Shown piece after piece: positions 1 through 11,334 of a stretch of DNA of 64,000 bases. Origin of the DNA: Loxodes magnus (lineage: Eukaryota > Ciliophora > Karyorelictea > Loxodida > Loxodidae). How positions within the stretch are numbered: position 1 is the first letter of the stretch; every line of letters starts with the position of its first letter. The DNA lies in assembly GCA_946699065.1 (NCBI GenBank), contig CAMPDV010001811.1:39561-103560 (forward strand). The letters run 5' to 3'. Position numbers and translations under genes: made by a program. Under the pieces are notes generated by a model. That model was not told the DNA's origin, did not search any database, and saw only the letters and a list, made by a program, of their open reading frames with translations.

Positions 1-38
1 TATTAAAATTTAACTTTAATTTGAAATAAATGTTTTAA

Positions 39-2939
39 TCAATAATTTAGTTAACCAATTCTCTTGCCTTCATTCCAAATTTGTGCCTCACTTTTTCCAT
101 AATTGTAATAATAAGTTCCTTTTCCTTATTTCATATCATCTACTCAATATCCTTCATATCTATCTTCAATCTCGTACTTTTCAACTCCATTTCCATGCTT
201 CTTATCGTTTAAATACTCGCCTTCATAAAAAGCTCCATTTGCACATAGGTAGAAACCTTTTCCTTATTTCAGATTTTCTATAAATTGTCCTGTATATTGA
301 TCTCCATTTTTATACTTTTCCACTCCGTGTCCATGTTTCTTATCTTTTAAATAACCACCTTCATATATGGTTCCATCTACATAATGATACGTGCCTTTTC
401 CTTATTTTAGATCTTCTACTCAATATCCTTCGTAACGATCTCCATTATTATACTTTTCCACTCCATAATCATTCCTCTTATCATTGGAATAATTGCCTTC
501 ATATATAGTTCCATTTGCTCAATGATACTTACATTTTCCTTTTTTTAGATTCTCTATCCATTATCCTTCATATCTATCTCCATTTTTATATTTTTCAACT
601 CCATATCCATGTCTTTTATCGTTCAATCACTCTCCTTCATAAAAATCCCCATTAGCTCCAAAATATTTTCCTTTACCTTATTTCAAATCTTTAGCCAATT
701 ATCCTTCATATCGATCACCATTTTTATACTTTTCCACTACGTGTCCATGCTTCTTATTTTTAAAAAAGTCGCCCACATATGTAGATCCACTGGCACAAAA
801 ATATTCTCCTTTTCCTTATTACATATCTTCTAAAAATTACCCTTCATATCGATCACCATTTTTATACTTTTCCACTCCGTGTCCATGTTTCTTATTTTTA
901 AAAAAGTCGCCCACATATGTAGATCCACTGGCACAAAAATATTCTCCTTTTCCTTATTTCATATCATCTACTCAATATCCTTCATATCTATCTCCAATCT
1001 TGTATTTTTCAACTCCGTGTCCATGCTTCTTATCTTTTGAATAATCACCTTCATATATGGTTCCATCTGCATAATGATACGTGCCTTTTCCTTATTTCAT
1101 ATCATCTACTCAATATCCTTCATAACGATCACCATTTTTATACTTTTCCACTCCGTGTCCATGCTTCTTATCTTTTGAATAATCACCTTCATATATGGTT
1201 CCATCTGCATAATGATACGTGCCTTTTCCTTATTTCATATCATCTACTCAATATCCTTCATAACGATCTCCATTATTGCAATTTTCCACTCCATAACCAT
1301 TCCTCTTATCTTTTAAATAATCACCTTCATATATAACTCCATTTGCTCAATGATACTTGCATTTTCCTTGCTTTAGATCTTCTATCCATTATCCTTCGCA
1401 TCTATCTCCATTTTCATATTTTTCAACTCCTTAACCATGTCTTTTATCGTTCAATCACTCTCCCTCATAAAAATATCCACTAGCTCCAAAATATTTTCCT
1501 TTACCTTATTTCAAATCTTCAACCCATTATCCTTCATATTTACCTCCTCATTAATATTTTTCAACTCCCTAGCCATGTCTCTTATCCTTGGAATAGTTAC
1601 CTTCATATATAGCTCCGTTTGAATAATAATAAATTCCTAATCCCGATTTCAGATCTTCTATTCATCATCCTTAATATTTAGATCCATCAGTATATTATTC
1701 TACTCCATATCCGTGATTTTTACCTTTTTAAAACTCACCTTTATATACAGCTCCATTTACACAATAGTAAGTTCCATTTCCTTAGTAAAGATCTTCTGCA
1801 AATTATCCTTCATATCGATCTCCATTTCTATATTTTTCAATTCCATTTCCATGTCTTTTGCCACCTAATCAATCACCTTAGTAAATAGTCCCATTTGCTC
1901 AAGAATACGTTCCTTTTCCCTATTTCAAATCTTCTACCCAATTTCCTTCATATCGATCTCCATTTTTATAAACTTCTACTCCATATCCATTTTTCTTTAT
2001 AATTCTTTTCTATTCCTACTTTTCTATTTCGTTTTTTTATATATTATCCTAATTTAGCTACTATGCTTCTATCTAATTTACTTCTTCTATATTTTATATC
2101 TTCGCATTACTTTTTAGTATCCCTTCTTCTCTCACCTATTGTCTTATCTAGTTTAAATTTTACATTATAGTTTCTAAACTCATTCTTTATGTTGGTTCTT
2201 GCTTCCAACTACCTTTTATTATCTCTTTTAATACACAATCTTCAGGAATATCCTCTCTTTCTCCTCTTTTTATACCTTCTCTTAACTCTCCTTCTTCTAC
2301 TTCTTCAAAAGGTATTTTTCTAGTAACTAATTCTCATAACACAACTCCTTATGCAAAAATATCTGATTTAAAGCTATAAATAGGTCTCATTCCGAAAAGT
2401 TCAGGAGCCATTCATCTAATAGTACCTACTTCCTTCTTTGTACTTAATGATTTAGACGATGTTTTAACTTTCGCTAGTCCAAAGTCACATATTTTTGCAT
2501 TAAGGTTTTCATTAAGTAAAATATTTACACTTTTTAGATCTCTATGAATTATATTGTTGTCATGCAAATATTTTAAACCTGCCGCTACTTATTATGCTAT
2601 TTAAATTTTTAAATCTAGACTTATTTCTTAGTCTCTATGGAGGAATTCTTGTAGAGAGCAAGACATAAGTTAGATTACAATTCCAACTGGATTTGTACAA
2701 TATCCATAAAAGTCTATTATATTTGGATGCTTTAAATTTTGCATAATTTGCACTTCTTTTAAAAATTCTTTTTCAACATCTTAGTTTAGTCTCCTTTAGA
2801 AAAATTACTTAATAGCTACATCAGTAAAATTATTTCACTTTCCTTTAAACACTTTTCCATATCCACCTTCTCCAATTTCGTTTTCAGTTTACAAAGCTGA
2901 TCATTCTATTTTTATATTAGGGCTTAAATTACTTTCCAT
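39..2939 (-). CDS. TKL-type protein kinase with C-terminal MORN-repeat array
   Basis: Reading TAA/TAG as Gln and TGA as Trp gives one 966-residue frame from ATG 2939 to TGA 39-41, with no intron needed. Residues 10-280 are a complete kinase domain: glycine loop GEGGYG (23-28), VAIK lysine about 44, HRDLKSVN (132-139), DFG (152-154), RWMAPE (175-180). The RWMAPE motif and TKL-like spacing favour Ser/Thr or dual specificity. A basic Gln-rich linker follows. From about residue 320 to the end lie some 27 MORN repeats of 23 residues, arranged as a 46-residue double unit (YEGYWVEDMKQGKG type). MORN arrays usually bind lipid or tether proteins at membrane or cortex, so a cortical kinase is inferred. 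Several conserved Trp are TGA. Neighbouring units are nearly identical at DNA level, suggesting recent repeat expansion or conversion. Short forward ORFs here are antisense shadows. Confidence 0.93.
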
Positions 2940-3275
2940 TATATAAATTAAAAATTAATAAATCTTCTTAAAAATAAACTTCAATGAAATTAAATTTAAA
3001 AATAATAAAAATAATTTTAAAAAATCTTAGTCAAATAATTCAAATTAAAAAGGATTTAATTAAATATTTGTAATTTAATTATAGTTTTCTAGTTACTATC
3101 TTAATTTTGCATAAGGTATAAAATTATTAAAAATTAAATTAGTTTTTAGTATTTTTTTAGTTTTATTTTTGCATTTTTTAACTTATTCAAAAAATAATTT
3201 TTATTTATATAAATAAACCAAAATTAAAAAATTTGTATTTTAAAAGAGTTTCAGCCCTGTCCAGAAGATGATTAT
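2940..3275. other. AT-rich intergenic stretch
   Basis: About 335 bases of A/T-rich sequence upstream of the MORN kinase start. It presumably contains the kinase promoter, but no recognisable box was found. Confidence 0.5.
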
Positions 3276-3788
3276 TCATTCTTTTTGTTAAATAAAATTT
3301 TTGGGACTCCAGTTTTTTTAAGTTCAGTATTTTACAATTTTTAAAGTTTAATCTTTTCCTATTCCACTTAATTTCGCTATGCTATAATTAAGTCATTTGA
3401 TCTTTTATATTCTTTTTTTTATCGATTCTCACTTCTTATAGCTTTTAATGAAACATTAAGGATTTGCGATAGTAGCATCAGTTAAGAAGCTTGATAATCT
3501 TCAAATAATATTTTTCTGCTTTTACTCAAAGTTCATTTGAACTGTTCCAGTTTCGTTAAGTTGAATCCTAGGTTGCTTAAAATGATTTAGATATTGGAAT
3601 ACAATCTTATCCTATAGTAGTTGCTTTTTTTCAACTATTTGTTCTATTTAGTTGAATGTAATTTTTAGTTTTAAGTTTTAGTTATGAGATTAACTTCAAT
3701 GATTTAGCGGAACTTTTCAGAAAGCATTCAATCTGACTTGTGACATTAATTCCGAGTTTATTTCTCCCTACTTACTACAATTATCCAT
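3276..3788 (-). CDS. unrecognised ORF running out of the left inverted-repeat arm
   Basis: A frame opens at ATG 3788 and closes at TGA 3276-3278 (170 residues). It stays open further upstream into the repeat arm, so the true start may lie beyond 3.8 kb. Composition is protein-like, with amphipathic Gln/Lys-rich stretches and TGA at plausible Trp sites such as IIWRLSSFL and KWESIKKR. I do not recognise the family. With only one stop codon, long frames occur easily in this DNA, so confidence is limited. Confidence 0.35.
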
Positions 3789-3839
3789 ATTTTCTAATTT
3801 TATTTTTTCTATTGATGTCTTTCTGAAGAGATTAACTTC

Positions 3840-6240
3840 ACTTTAACTAATTCTTGAAGTTTTTGTAGTATAAAAACTAGATTTCTAGTTACTATCGCTT
3901 TATTATACTTGGACTTATAGTTCTTTTCTATTTCAGTACAATAAGTTAAGTAAGCTACTCTAGACTAAAGTATTTTCTGAAGAGCTTTAACCATCTTTCC
4001 TTTATCTTTTGATTCATGGATAGAGTCTTAGTAGCAAATCTGGCAGTCTAATTACTCTTTTACTTACAGATTTCTTGCTTAGCATAGATTAAATACTTTG
4101 AGAATTAGCTACCTTAGATTGAGCTGTAAATATTCATGAAAAATCCATTTGGAAATGCTTGGTTGAAGTATTCTAGTATTTTGGTAAGGAATCTCAATCA
4201 GGGCAAACTAATTAACTCCCTCTCTTTTCGATCACACAATCTAGCATCTTAACTCTATCCTTTCTTATAACAGCAAATAAATGCTTTATAAGTAAATTTG
4301 CTTTTTATTATTAAAACTAAAATAAAAAGGCTAATATTATAAGTTTAAGGATTATAAATATTTTAGGTTGTCACTAATAGCACTGAAATAAACCTTTTGC
4401 TTTCAAGTAGCCCTTAGATTGAAAGATTCTTAGAACGAAAATTTAAACTTTAAATTATATTAAATAGATAGAGACTGGATTTTCAGACAAGAAGTTAATG
4501 TAATTCTAAGTAAAGAAAAGATTCCTGAGAAGTTGAAAAGGCAATCTAAATAAAGATTAAAGAGATTAGTCAGCTATTAATAAAATTGAGGAATGCAATT
4601 ATAATATAGAAATTGAAGACTGTCAATATTAAAATCCAATGATAGAATCGAAAAATTGTTATTCGGTCTTGTTCTATAGAAGACGGAAATTAGTTTTTTT
4701 AAAACAGTAGCAAAAATAAAACGATAAGAATAGCTGAAATTTTTCTGTGAAGCTTAAGTACGAAACTTCATTCTTGATAGGTCTATAAATTTTGACAGTA
4801 TGCCAAGTAGAATATGAAGAACCTCTCTCGTTTATATTAGCATAGTAAAAGCAAAAAATAAGAAGCAATGCTGAAAATGACTTGGAAATGAAAAAAATTT
4901 GAAATCGCCAGTAGAAGGGAAAATATCTAAAAATGGCCCTTTAGCTCTACTAAGACATACAGAAAGTAATTCTAAAAATTAGATTCTTAAGCAGCAGCAC
5001 TAGAAAAGACTTGATTTACTCAAGCATTTAGATTTATAATAATTTTAATTGATTTTATAGTTAAATGATATGATCTATTTAAACCTATCCTTAGCATCTT
5101 AACGTTAAATTTTATAGAGAACTATAACTAAAAATAGATTAATAGAGTAAGTTATTTAATTATTTAAACTGTATATCCTTATAATTAATAATTAATACTA
5201 CTATCTTCTTATTTAAATTTTACTTTAAACTTCAATTTATTAATTTAAGCTATATTTGACTACTTAATTCTGCTTAGAATGAGAGAGAATAATTAGTAGA
5301 CTTTAATATGCTAGCTTCAATTTAAAAAATGCTGTATCTTATTTTCATTTAGATATATAAATAATAAATTAACATAATTTGTTAAAAAATATCAGCACAG
5401 AGACCGTAGTAGAGACATTCCTTTTATTCAAATAATTTTGTATACTCTAGTATTCTTACTACGAATTCGTAAATATTCTTCTAACTTTGCCTACTACTCT
5501 CGTGAACTCTTTACAAATATATCATAAAATCTTATTGAAAAAGTGTTTCTATCAAAAATTTTTATTGATTGATCTTAAGCAAAAGCTTCTGATAAAAAAC
5601 TAGGAACTTCAGGTTTTTGTTGTTTATCATGTGAGAATTCTTATAAATAAGGCCAATGTTTTATTTCATAAAATCTATCTATTAATCCGAAAATTCTTTG
5701 TTGTAGAAAGATTTGCTGATTAGCTCCTACTGATCTTTTCCTTTGAATTCTAAAAGAAGATTGAATATCTTATGTCTGATTTTTTATTTTTCATATAAAT
5801 TAGAACTTCATCTGTGTTAAGTAAGTCTAGGATATTTATCTTTGATCGTACAAACTTTTCACTGATTGAAGCTTATAACTCATCTTAGTCCATACTTCAT
5901 CTTAACTACTTTCTTATTCAATGAATTGCTATTAATTCTAGTCTTTAGTTTAAATACTTTAATTATTTTCATTTTCATCAGATTTTTCCCGATCTTCATT
6001 ACCTTTCATGTCTTCAATTCTTTCCCTACTAACATTATTCAATTACTTCATTTTTTTGCTTATCTTCGATATTTTTAGTATTTTCAGACTTTTCTTTATC
6101 TTTATTTTTTCTGAAATTTCTTTACTTTTATCATATTCTGGATTTTTTTCTCTTCTTCAGCTAGTTCTAAGTATTATAACTTTTCTGCTAGCATTAAGTT
6201 TTTCTCTATTAGTTTCTATTTTCCTAATTGATATTCTAAA
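3840..6240. repeat. left arm of large inverted repeat
   Basis: This segment is homologous in inverted orientation to 11285-13805. Matching stretches follow one another in collinear order, for example 5240-5420 against 12190-12370, 4930-5060 against 12540-12660 and 4140-4180 against 13480-13520. Small insertions and deletions are scattered along both arms. The outer boundary near 3840 is where a shared 'CTAGTTTTTATACTA' stretch stops matching. Confidence 0.85.
5400..5830 (-). pseudogene. unrecognised protein segment, left-arm copy
   Basis: A coherent protein frame shared with the right arm. Both copies keep QQRIFGLIDRFYEI-like and PEVPSFLSEAFAQDQSI-like segments and an RFY / LEEYL / RVYK tail. 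Conservation between arms supports this as the real reading frame over other open frames. Family not recognised. The copy looks decayed. Confidence 0.45.
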
Positions 6241-7529
6241 GTAAATTTTTTTTCCTTATATGCTAGCTACAACTTTTTTGCAATTGAATTACTTAAAATT
6301 AACTTTATATTACTCCACTCTCAGTTTTCTAACTTAGGGACTTTTAAATTATATTCTCATCACTTTTATCTCCTCAAGTACATATGGAGATAGAAAACTT
6401 TCTTATTGAATGCTGTTAATTTCTCTTATCGTGTTAATTGAAAGAAAAATTTTCTTTAATCTTTAACTTTCCCAAATTTAAATTTCTAGCTTTTGATTAA
6501 GTTTTTTTCTACTTAATTCTTTGTTCTATCTTCACCTTCCTATCACTGTAAAATACAGTATCCTCTATCTCTAAATTACTAGTAAATGAGTTTAATTAAT
6601 CAATGCTAAGATCTATGAAACATTACTTTCTTTTAAAAGCTTTTTACTTTTAACTGGCTTGACTATTATTTATTCTATTTCTCGTAAACTTCTGTTGCTC
6701 ATTTTTATCATCAACTTCTCATCTTTTTTGCTAAACTGCTTTAAGCTCTAATTTCTCCCAAATTTATATATATTATCCTATATAAAGCACTCTAGATATC
6801 TCAGTAGATAAAGATTTAGCTTCTTTTTAAGACTATAGGATTCTTATTCATCAGCAAATCTTTAAGATTGGGATTTATCCTGGTCGATTAAGAACTCATT
6901 AGTTAGTAGCTCTTTGAGTTGTTTGCTATTTTTGAGGAAGAGACTTCAGGATTTAGTTCCTAAATATTTTCTAAAGTAATTTACTCTATCACTGATTAGT
7001 TATTCTCCTCACTAAAAATTATTTAACTTGCATTTATAAATAAAAGCTGAGGAGGATTTATTTACTATCTAGCGTTAAAAAGCCTTATAGTTTGTTAGTC
7101 TAACTTAAAGAAGGTTTTCAAAACTGTGGTTGAAATGGTGTTGATTATAGGAGTTTATAAAGGTATTATACTCCTTAAGTTACATTTAAAAGCTAGAGTA
7201 AGTGCCTTTACTTATAGGAATAATTTGTATCTGAATGAATTTTTTGGTTATCCACTAGTTAATTTGATACTCCTAATTACCTACATATGCACTAAAGTTT
7301 CAGTTTAGTAGTTGTTTATTAAATTAGTTAAATAGAGATAATGATTGATATTCAATTATTAAATTAAATAAAAAATAGTATTTCTCTATAAGCACTATAA
7401 TCATACAGTCTATAAGCATTAAATAAAACTTAAATTATTTAAATTATATGAGCCTAATCTCAACTTTATAAGTGCAATACAATTTTACTGATAGGTGAAC
7501 CAAATCTTTTTACTAGTGCCACAGTATCA
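6241..7529. other. inner spacer of inverted repeat, no assigned gene
   Basis: AT-rich. The minus strand carries long frames without TGA between about 6.6 and 7.1 kb, with a plausible Lys/Gln-rich composition, but nothing recognisable and no arm-to-arm conservation to choose a frame. No coding call is made. Confidence 0.4.
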
Positions 7530-8196
7530 GGAAAAATGTTGAGATCTTTGGCATTAAGAAAGATTCTTATGTAGCAAAATGTATTCCTGAAGCTTATATT
7601 TTTGTAAGTGGAGGAGTAATTACTGGAGATAATGCTCTTGAATTCATATATTAGCGAGTAAAAGCGTTATAGATTTGTTCTTCTGTTTAGAAATAAAACT
7701 TTACAACAGTGCTCTATTATCTTAAAAAAGCCTATAAGCTCATATTTATCTTTAGAAGTAAAATCATCTTGTTGAGTTCTCAACAGCAAATTTGGATAAA
7801 ATTTAAAACCTTAAATATTATGAAGAAAATAAAGAAGCTCCCAAGATAACTGATTTGGCAGGTTCTAAACTAAAGTATATATCTCCTATCTAAAAATTAA
7901 TAAAGGATAGTTTAAAAATCCAATAATCAAAAGTTATAAATACTTAAAATTTGGAAGATTCTACCTTATTATCTAGATTCTTGGTATCAGTCAATCAAAT
8001 TAAAAATTCCAAAGTTTTACTGAAATATTCTAAAAACACTGAACCGGATGCTCTTTTGCTAAGCTTTATATCCAGTAAAAGATACAATTTAGATGACTCC
8101 AAAAATATTGCCATACAAGGTGTGTAGAGAAGCAGAAATTGATCCTGATTGTCCGAAAGAACATTTATAGACTTATCCTCCTTGAAATAAAAATGA
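7530..8196 (+). CDS. unrecognised coding-like segment in inverted-repeat spacer
   Basis: From about 7.66 kb a plus-strand frame reads through to TGA 8194-8196 with a convincing composition (segments such as NLKYYEENKEAPKITDLAG and STLLSRFLVSVNQIKNS). An open, protein-like segment in another frame precedes it (AKCIPEAYIFVSGGVITGDN), so an intron or a break may lie between them. No domain recognised. It may be an internal gene of a large terminal-inverted-repeat element, or a host gene caught between duplicated arms. Confidence 0.35.
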
Positions 8197-8269
8197 AGAT
8201 TTACAGTTAAATCTTAGTATTTGAAATTGAAATAAGTATAGTCACTTGGTATTTAAGATAGAGTAATAA

Positions 8270-8570
8270 CATTTTATAATATGTGCTTCTTAATTTAGCA
8301 TAAGCTATTAATTAAATATATTAATAAAAGTAGGTAAATTATTACTTAGGAATATAAAATTAAAGATTTAATTTTAAAATTTAAATTTAATTAAATCTAA
8401 ATAAGTTAGGCGGGAAATAAAATTTAATAGTTTGGATTTATAAATTAGATAGATATAATAATTATTAATTATTGAAATGATAGAGAATTAATTAAATATA
8501 TAGCTTTTATATATTATCGTATAGAGAAAATAATCAGTTTAGTTTTATTGAATGTAATTATTTTTAAACC
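8270..8570 (+). repeat. dispersed 300-bp repeat, copy 1
   Basis: Homologous to the reverse complement of 30240-30545. Shared blocks include 'AAAAGTAGGTAAATTATT', 'ATTTATAAATTAGATAGAT' and 'ATGATAGAGAATTAATTAAA', in the same order with small indels. No coding potential recognised. Confidence 0.75.
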
Positions 8571-10491
8571 TTCTAAATTAAGCTTATATCTTATAGAGGA
8601 TAAAGATACCTTAAAATATAATTATCTAGCTTATTCTATTTTTCCTTAGGCTAATTGCACTTCAATATATAAACTTTAAATTTAGCATTATTTAGCTTTC
8701 TAAGCCTCATTTCTGCTTCAGTATTAAGTTCCATTCTAAAGCAAATATATCTAGCATAGTGTTTTCCTTTAAGTTAAAATAAGTTTGACTTATTTTAATA
8801 TCATGCTTTGTAGCTCTCCCTTGCTTCTGTTTGACTGTAGTAGAATCTTACAAAAAAGCATAGTCTCCATCAAATTGCAATAAAATATATCTTTGATATT
8901 GATAGAAATAACTGCAAATCTTAATTTAAAGACTCTTTAGTCTAAATTTAAAGCATTTGCTTATATTATTTGGCTACATTTAAGCAGATTAAGCAAACTC
9001 AAGAATTAAAAAAATAATTTTCCTAATTTTATTGTTGAAAGATATGAAGTTTCAGATAATAGTTACTTAAATTTAAAATTTATAAGAGATTCTAAAAAAA
9101 ATTTTGGAAGGAGCTTAGAAATTAGCTGTCTTAAACGAATGTAAATGCTGCTTATAATGAATAAAAGCTATTTTAGCTAAGGAGAAGATAAAGATGTTTT
9201 GCCATAAAGATAGTTAAATAGCATGATAAGCTGAACTATTAGAGAACCTAGAAGGATATATATTATCTTTTACTGATCCTCTCTCAAACTCGTTAATAGT
9301 AGCTCTAAACTCAAAGACATTAAAATTAATATAAATGTAAGTATGTGACCTTTATTCTCTAGACTACAGGTCTAAAATATCAGTTTAATATCTTAAACAG
9401 TTATATGATTAAGTTTATCTGGATCGATAATAGAATATTCTTAATTATATGAAATAGAAAGTTAGAATTAGTTACTAATACAAAAGATATTAATGAATGA
9501 TATCTTTTATATCTTTATAAATTAGCCTAATCATTTAACTTAGATATTATTACTTTTATTCCCTGTTTTAAACATCTCTTTTAAAAGACAAACTACATAT
9601 GAAGCATATCTATTATAATGTTAATCTGGTCTTGAGCTTTATTTAGCCTTATTATGAATAATGGTTTTAATTATAATATTCATAGGAATAGATTAGTTTA
9701 CCTCTAATCTTATGAATAAAATTTTAGAAGGGACTTGATTAAAATATAATCGAGGAGAATTAAGAGCAGACTTAAATAAACTTTATTTTAGATAGATTTA
9801 CTGTATGCTATTATATTAATTAAAAGTAATTAGATTTAGGAATGACTTTGATGATTGAAATAGAGACTTTATAGACAAGAGTGACAGTGTTTTGATATAG
9901 TATTAATAAGTAGATATTTAGAAATTAAGATAAAATTAGAAGTTACCTTGCTTATAATTAGTTCTATTTAGTATATTTATTGTTATACTATTATACTCAT
10001 TTTCTAATATTGGTTAGTTATCAACAATATATCTTTCTATCCAGATTAAGAAATATCATCTTAACTTCTTCTTGTGATATTATTCTAAGCTGACTTAATT
10101 ATCTTTTAGCAATTTATTTCCAAAAATATGAGGCTGATAGTATTATTTGATAAAGGAGTTTAATTAAAGCATTAGACACTAGCACTTGGTTGTAATAATG
10201 TTGACTATTGATATATTTGGTTATTGTACTATGTAATTTCTTTATTACTACTGAATACACTTTTATGTTTCTTAACTACTAAACTATTATTATTTCAGTC
10301 TTTTGTTTATTATTTAGAATTTTAGCTTCCTAGCGTTCATTTTATGTTCATCTAGCTCTTTGTCATTTCCAAAACTCAAAGCCTAACAGCAAGTTTTAGA
10401 TCTCAGCTATTTTAAATTTAGAACTTTAAATCCTTTCTTTCTCTTGACATTGGTGACTTAATTAGAAATCATTATCTTATTTGTTAAATAA
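8571..10491. other. AT-rich stretch without assignable gene
   Basis: About 1.9 kb with no recognised domain. A short TPR-like fragment (NVNAAYNEQKLF) occurs near 9.13 kb on the plus strand, possibly a degenerate relative of the TPR genes at 10.5 and 16.5-18.4 kb. Confidence 0.4.
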
Positions 10492-11334
10492 ATGGGGAGT
10501 TTTCGCAATTATTAAACGAAAAAGGAAACACTCTTTACATCAAAGTATGGGCAAAGCAGTTTATCACTATAATAATACTAGAAATTTGGATTCTAAATAT
10601 TTCGAAACTTAATATGATAAAGGTAAAACAATTTAAAAGTAGAATGTTTTGAGAAGTTGTAGATTGCTCTAAAGCGTTAATTAAAATAAAGATTAACTAC
10701 TTTTAACTTCATTGTGAAAAAGGAAAAGGTCTTAAAAAACTAGAAAAGCTAAAGAAGACTAAGATGTTTTGGAAGAGTTACTAAAATAAAGGAAAATAAT
10801 GCAGTTGCTTATAATAGAAGAGCTAATCACATTATAAAAAGTAAAGAACGAATAAGCAGCAAAGCTCTATAAAATGAATCTAGACAAATATAAAGCATTC
10901 CTAATATTTATAATCTTTTTGCTTTCATAAGAAAAAGAAATTTGAAGAAATTAACTAGAATAACTAAATCTTTTGTAACTAGAACAACTTAATTTGGTAT
11001 CTTTAATAGCAAAGAAATTTCTTTCGTTAGTAAAGAAAAAGCTATCAGCAGTGTAACGCTTATTGCATTAATTTATCTGGCTCCTAATTTTAATGAATCA
11101 TAATTAGGTGAAGGAAATAAGCTTAAAAAACTTGGAAAATATTAAATAGCAATAAAAGGTTTAATAAAGCTTTTTAATTTAGTCAAATAATTGAGTTGCG
11201 GTTTTTAATAAGGAAGCTTATTACAATCTTTTGGAATGAAAAAAAAGCTAATTTAATGTTATAGAGTAATTATAAATAAAAGGATAGCAATATCAATGTA
11301 ATATTAAATAAATAAAATTAAATAAAAAGCATGA
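10492..11334 (+). CDS. TPR-like protein, degenerate
   Basis: ATG 10492 to TGA 11332-11334 gives 280 residues in one frame. TPR-like helices are visible: VAYNRRANHIIKSKE about residues 110-125, and an APNFNESQLGEGNKLKKLGK segment about 215-235 that fits the canonical alternating G/A/Y-L-G-K pattern. The middle fits poorly, so this may be a decayed relative of the TPR-kinase gene at 16482-18383. The 3' end overlaps the start of the right repeat arm. Confidence 0.4.

Noticed and set aside
83-1622. Four forward ORFs over the MORN region (83, 609, 1037, 1437)
   Set aside because: They are antisense to the 2.9 kb kinase-MORN frame; their repetitiveness comes from the MORN array.
7090-7310. Possible ISXO2-like transposase start (an NCG-type motif near 7110)
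   Set aside because: Only a three-residue resemblance; no catalytic triad or supporting frame.
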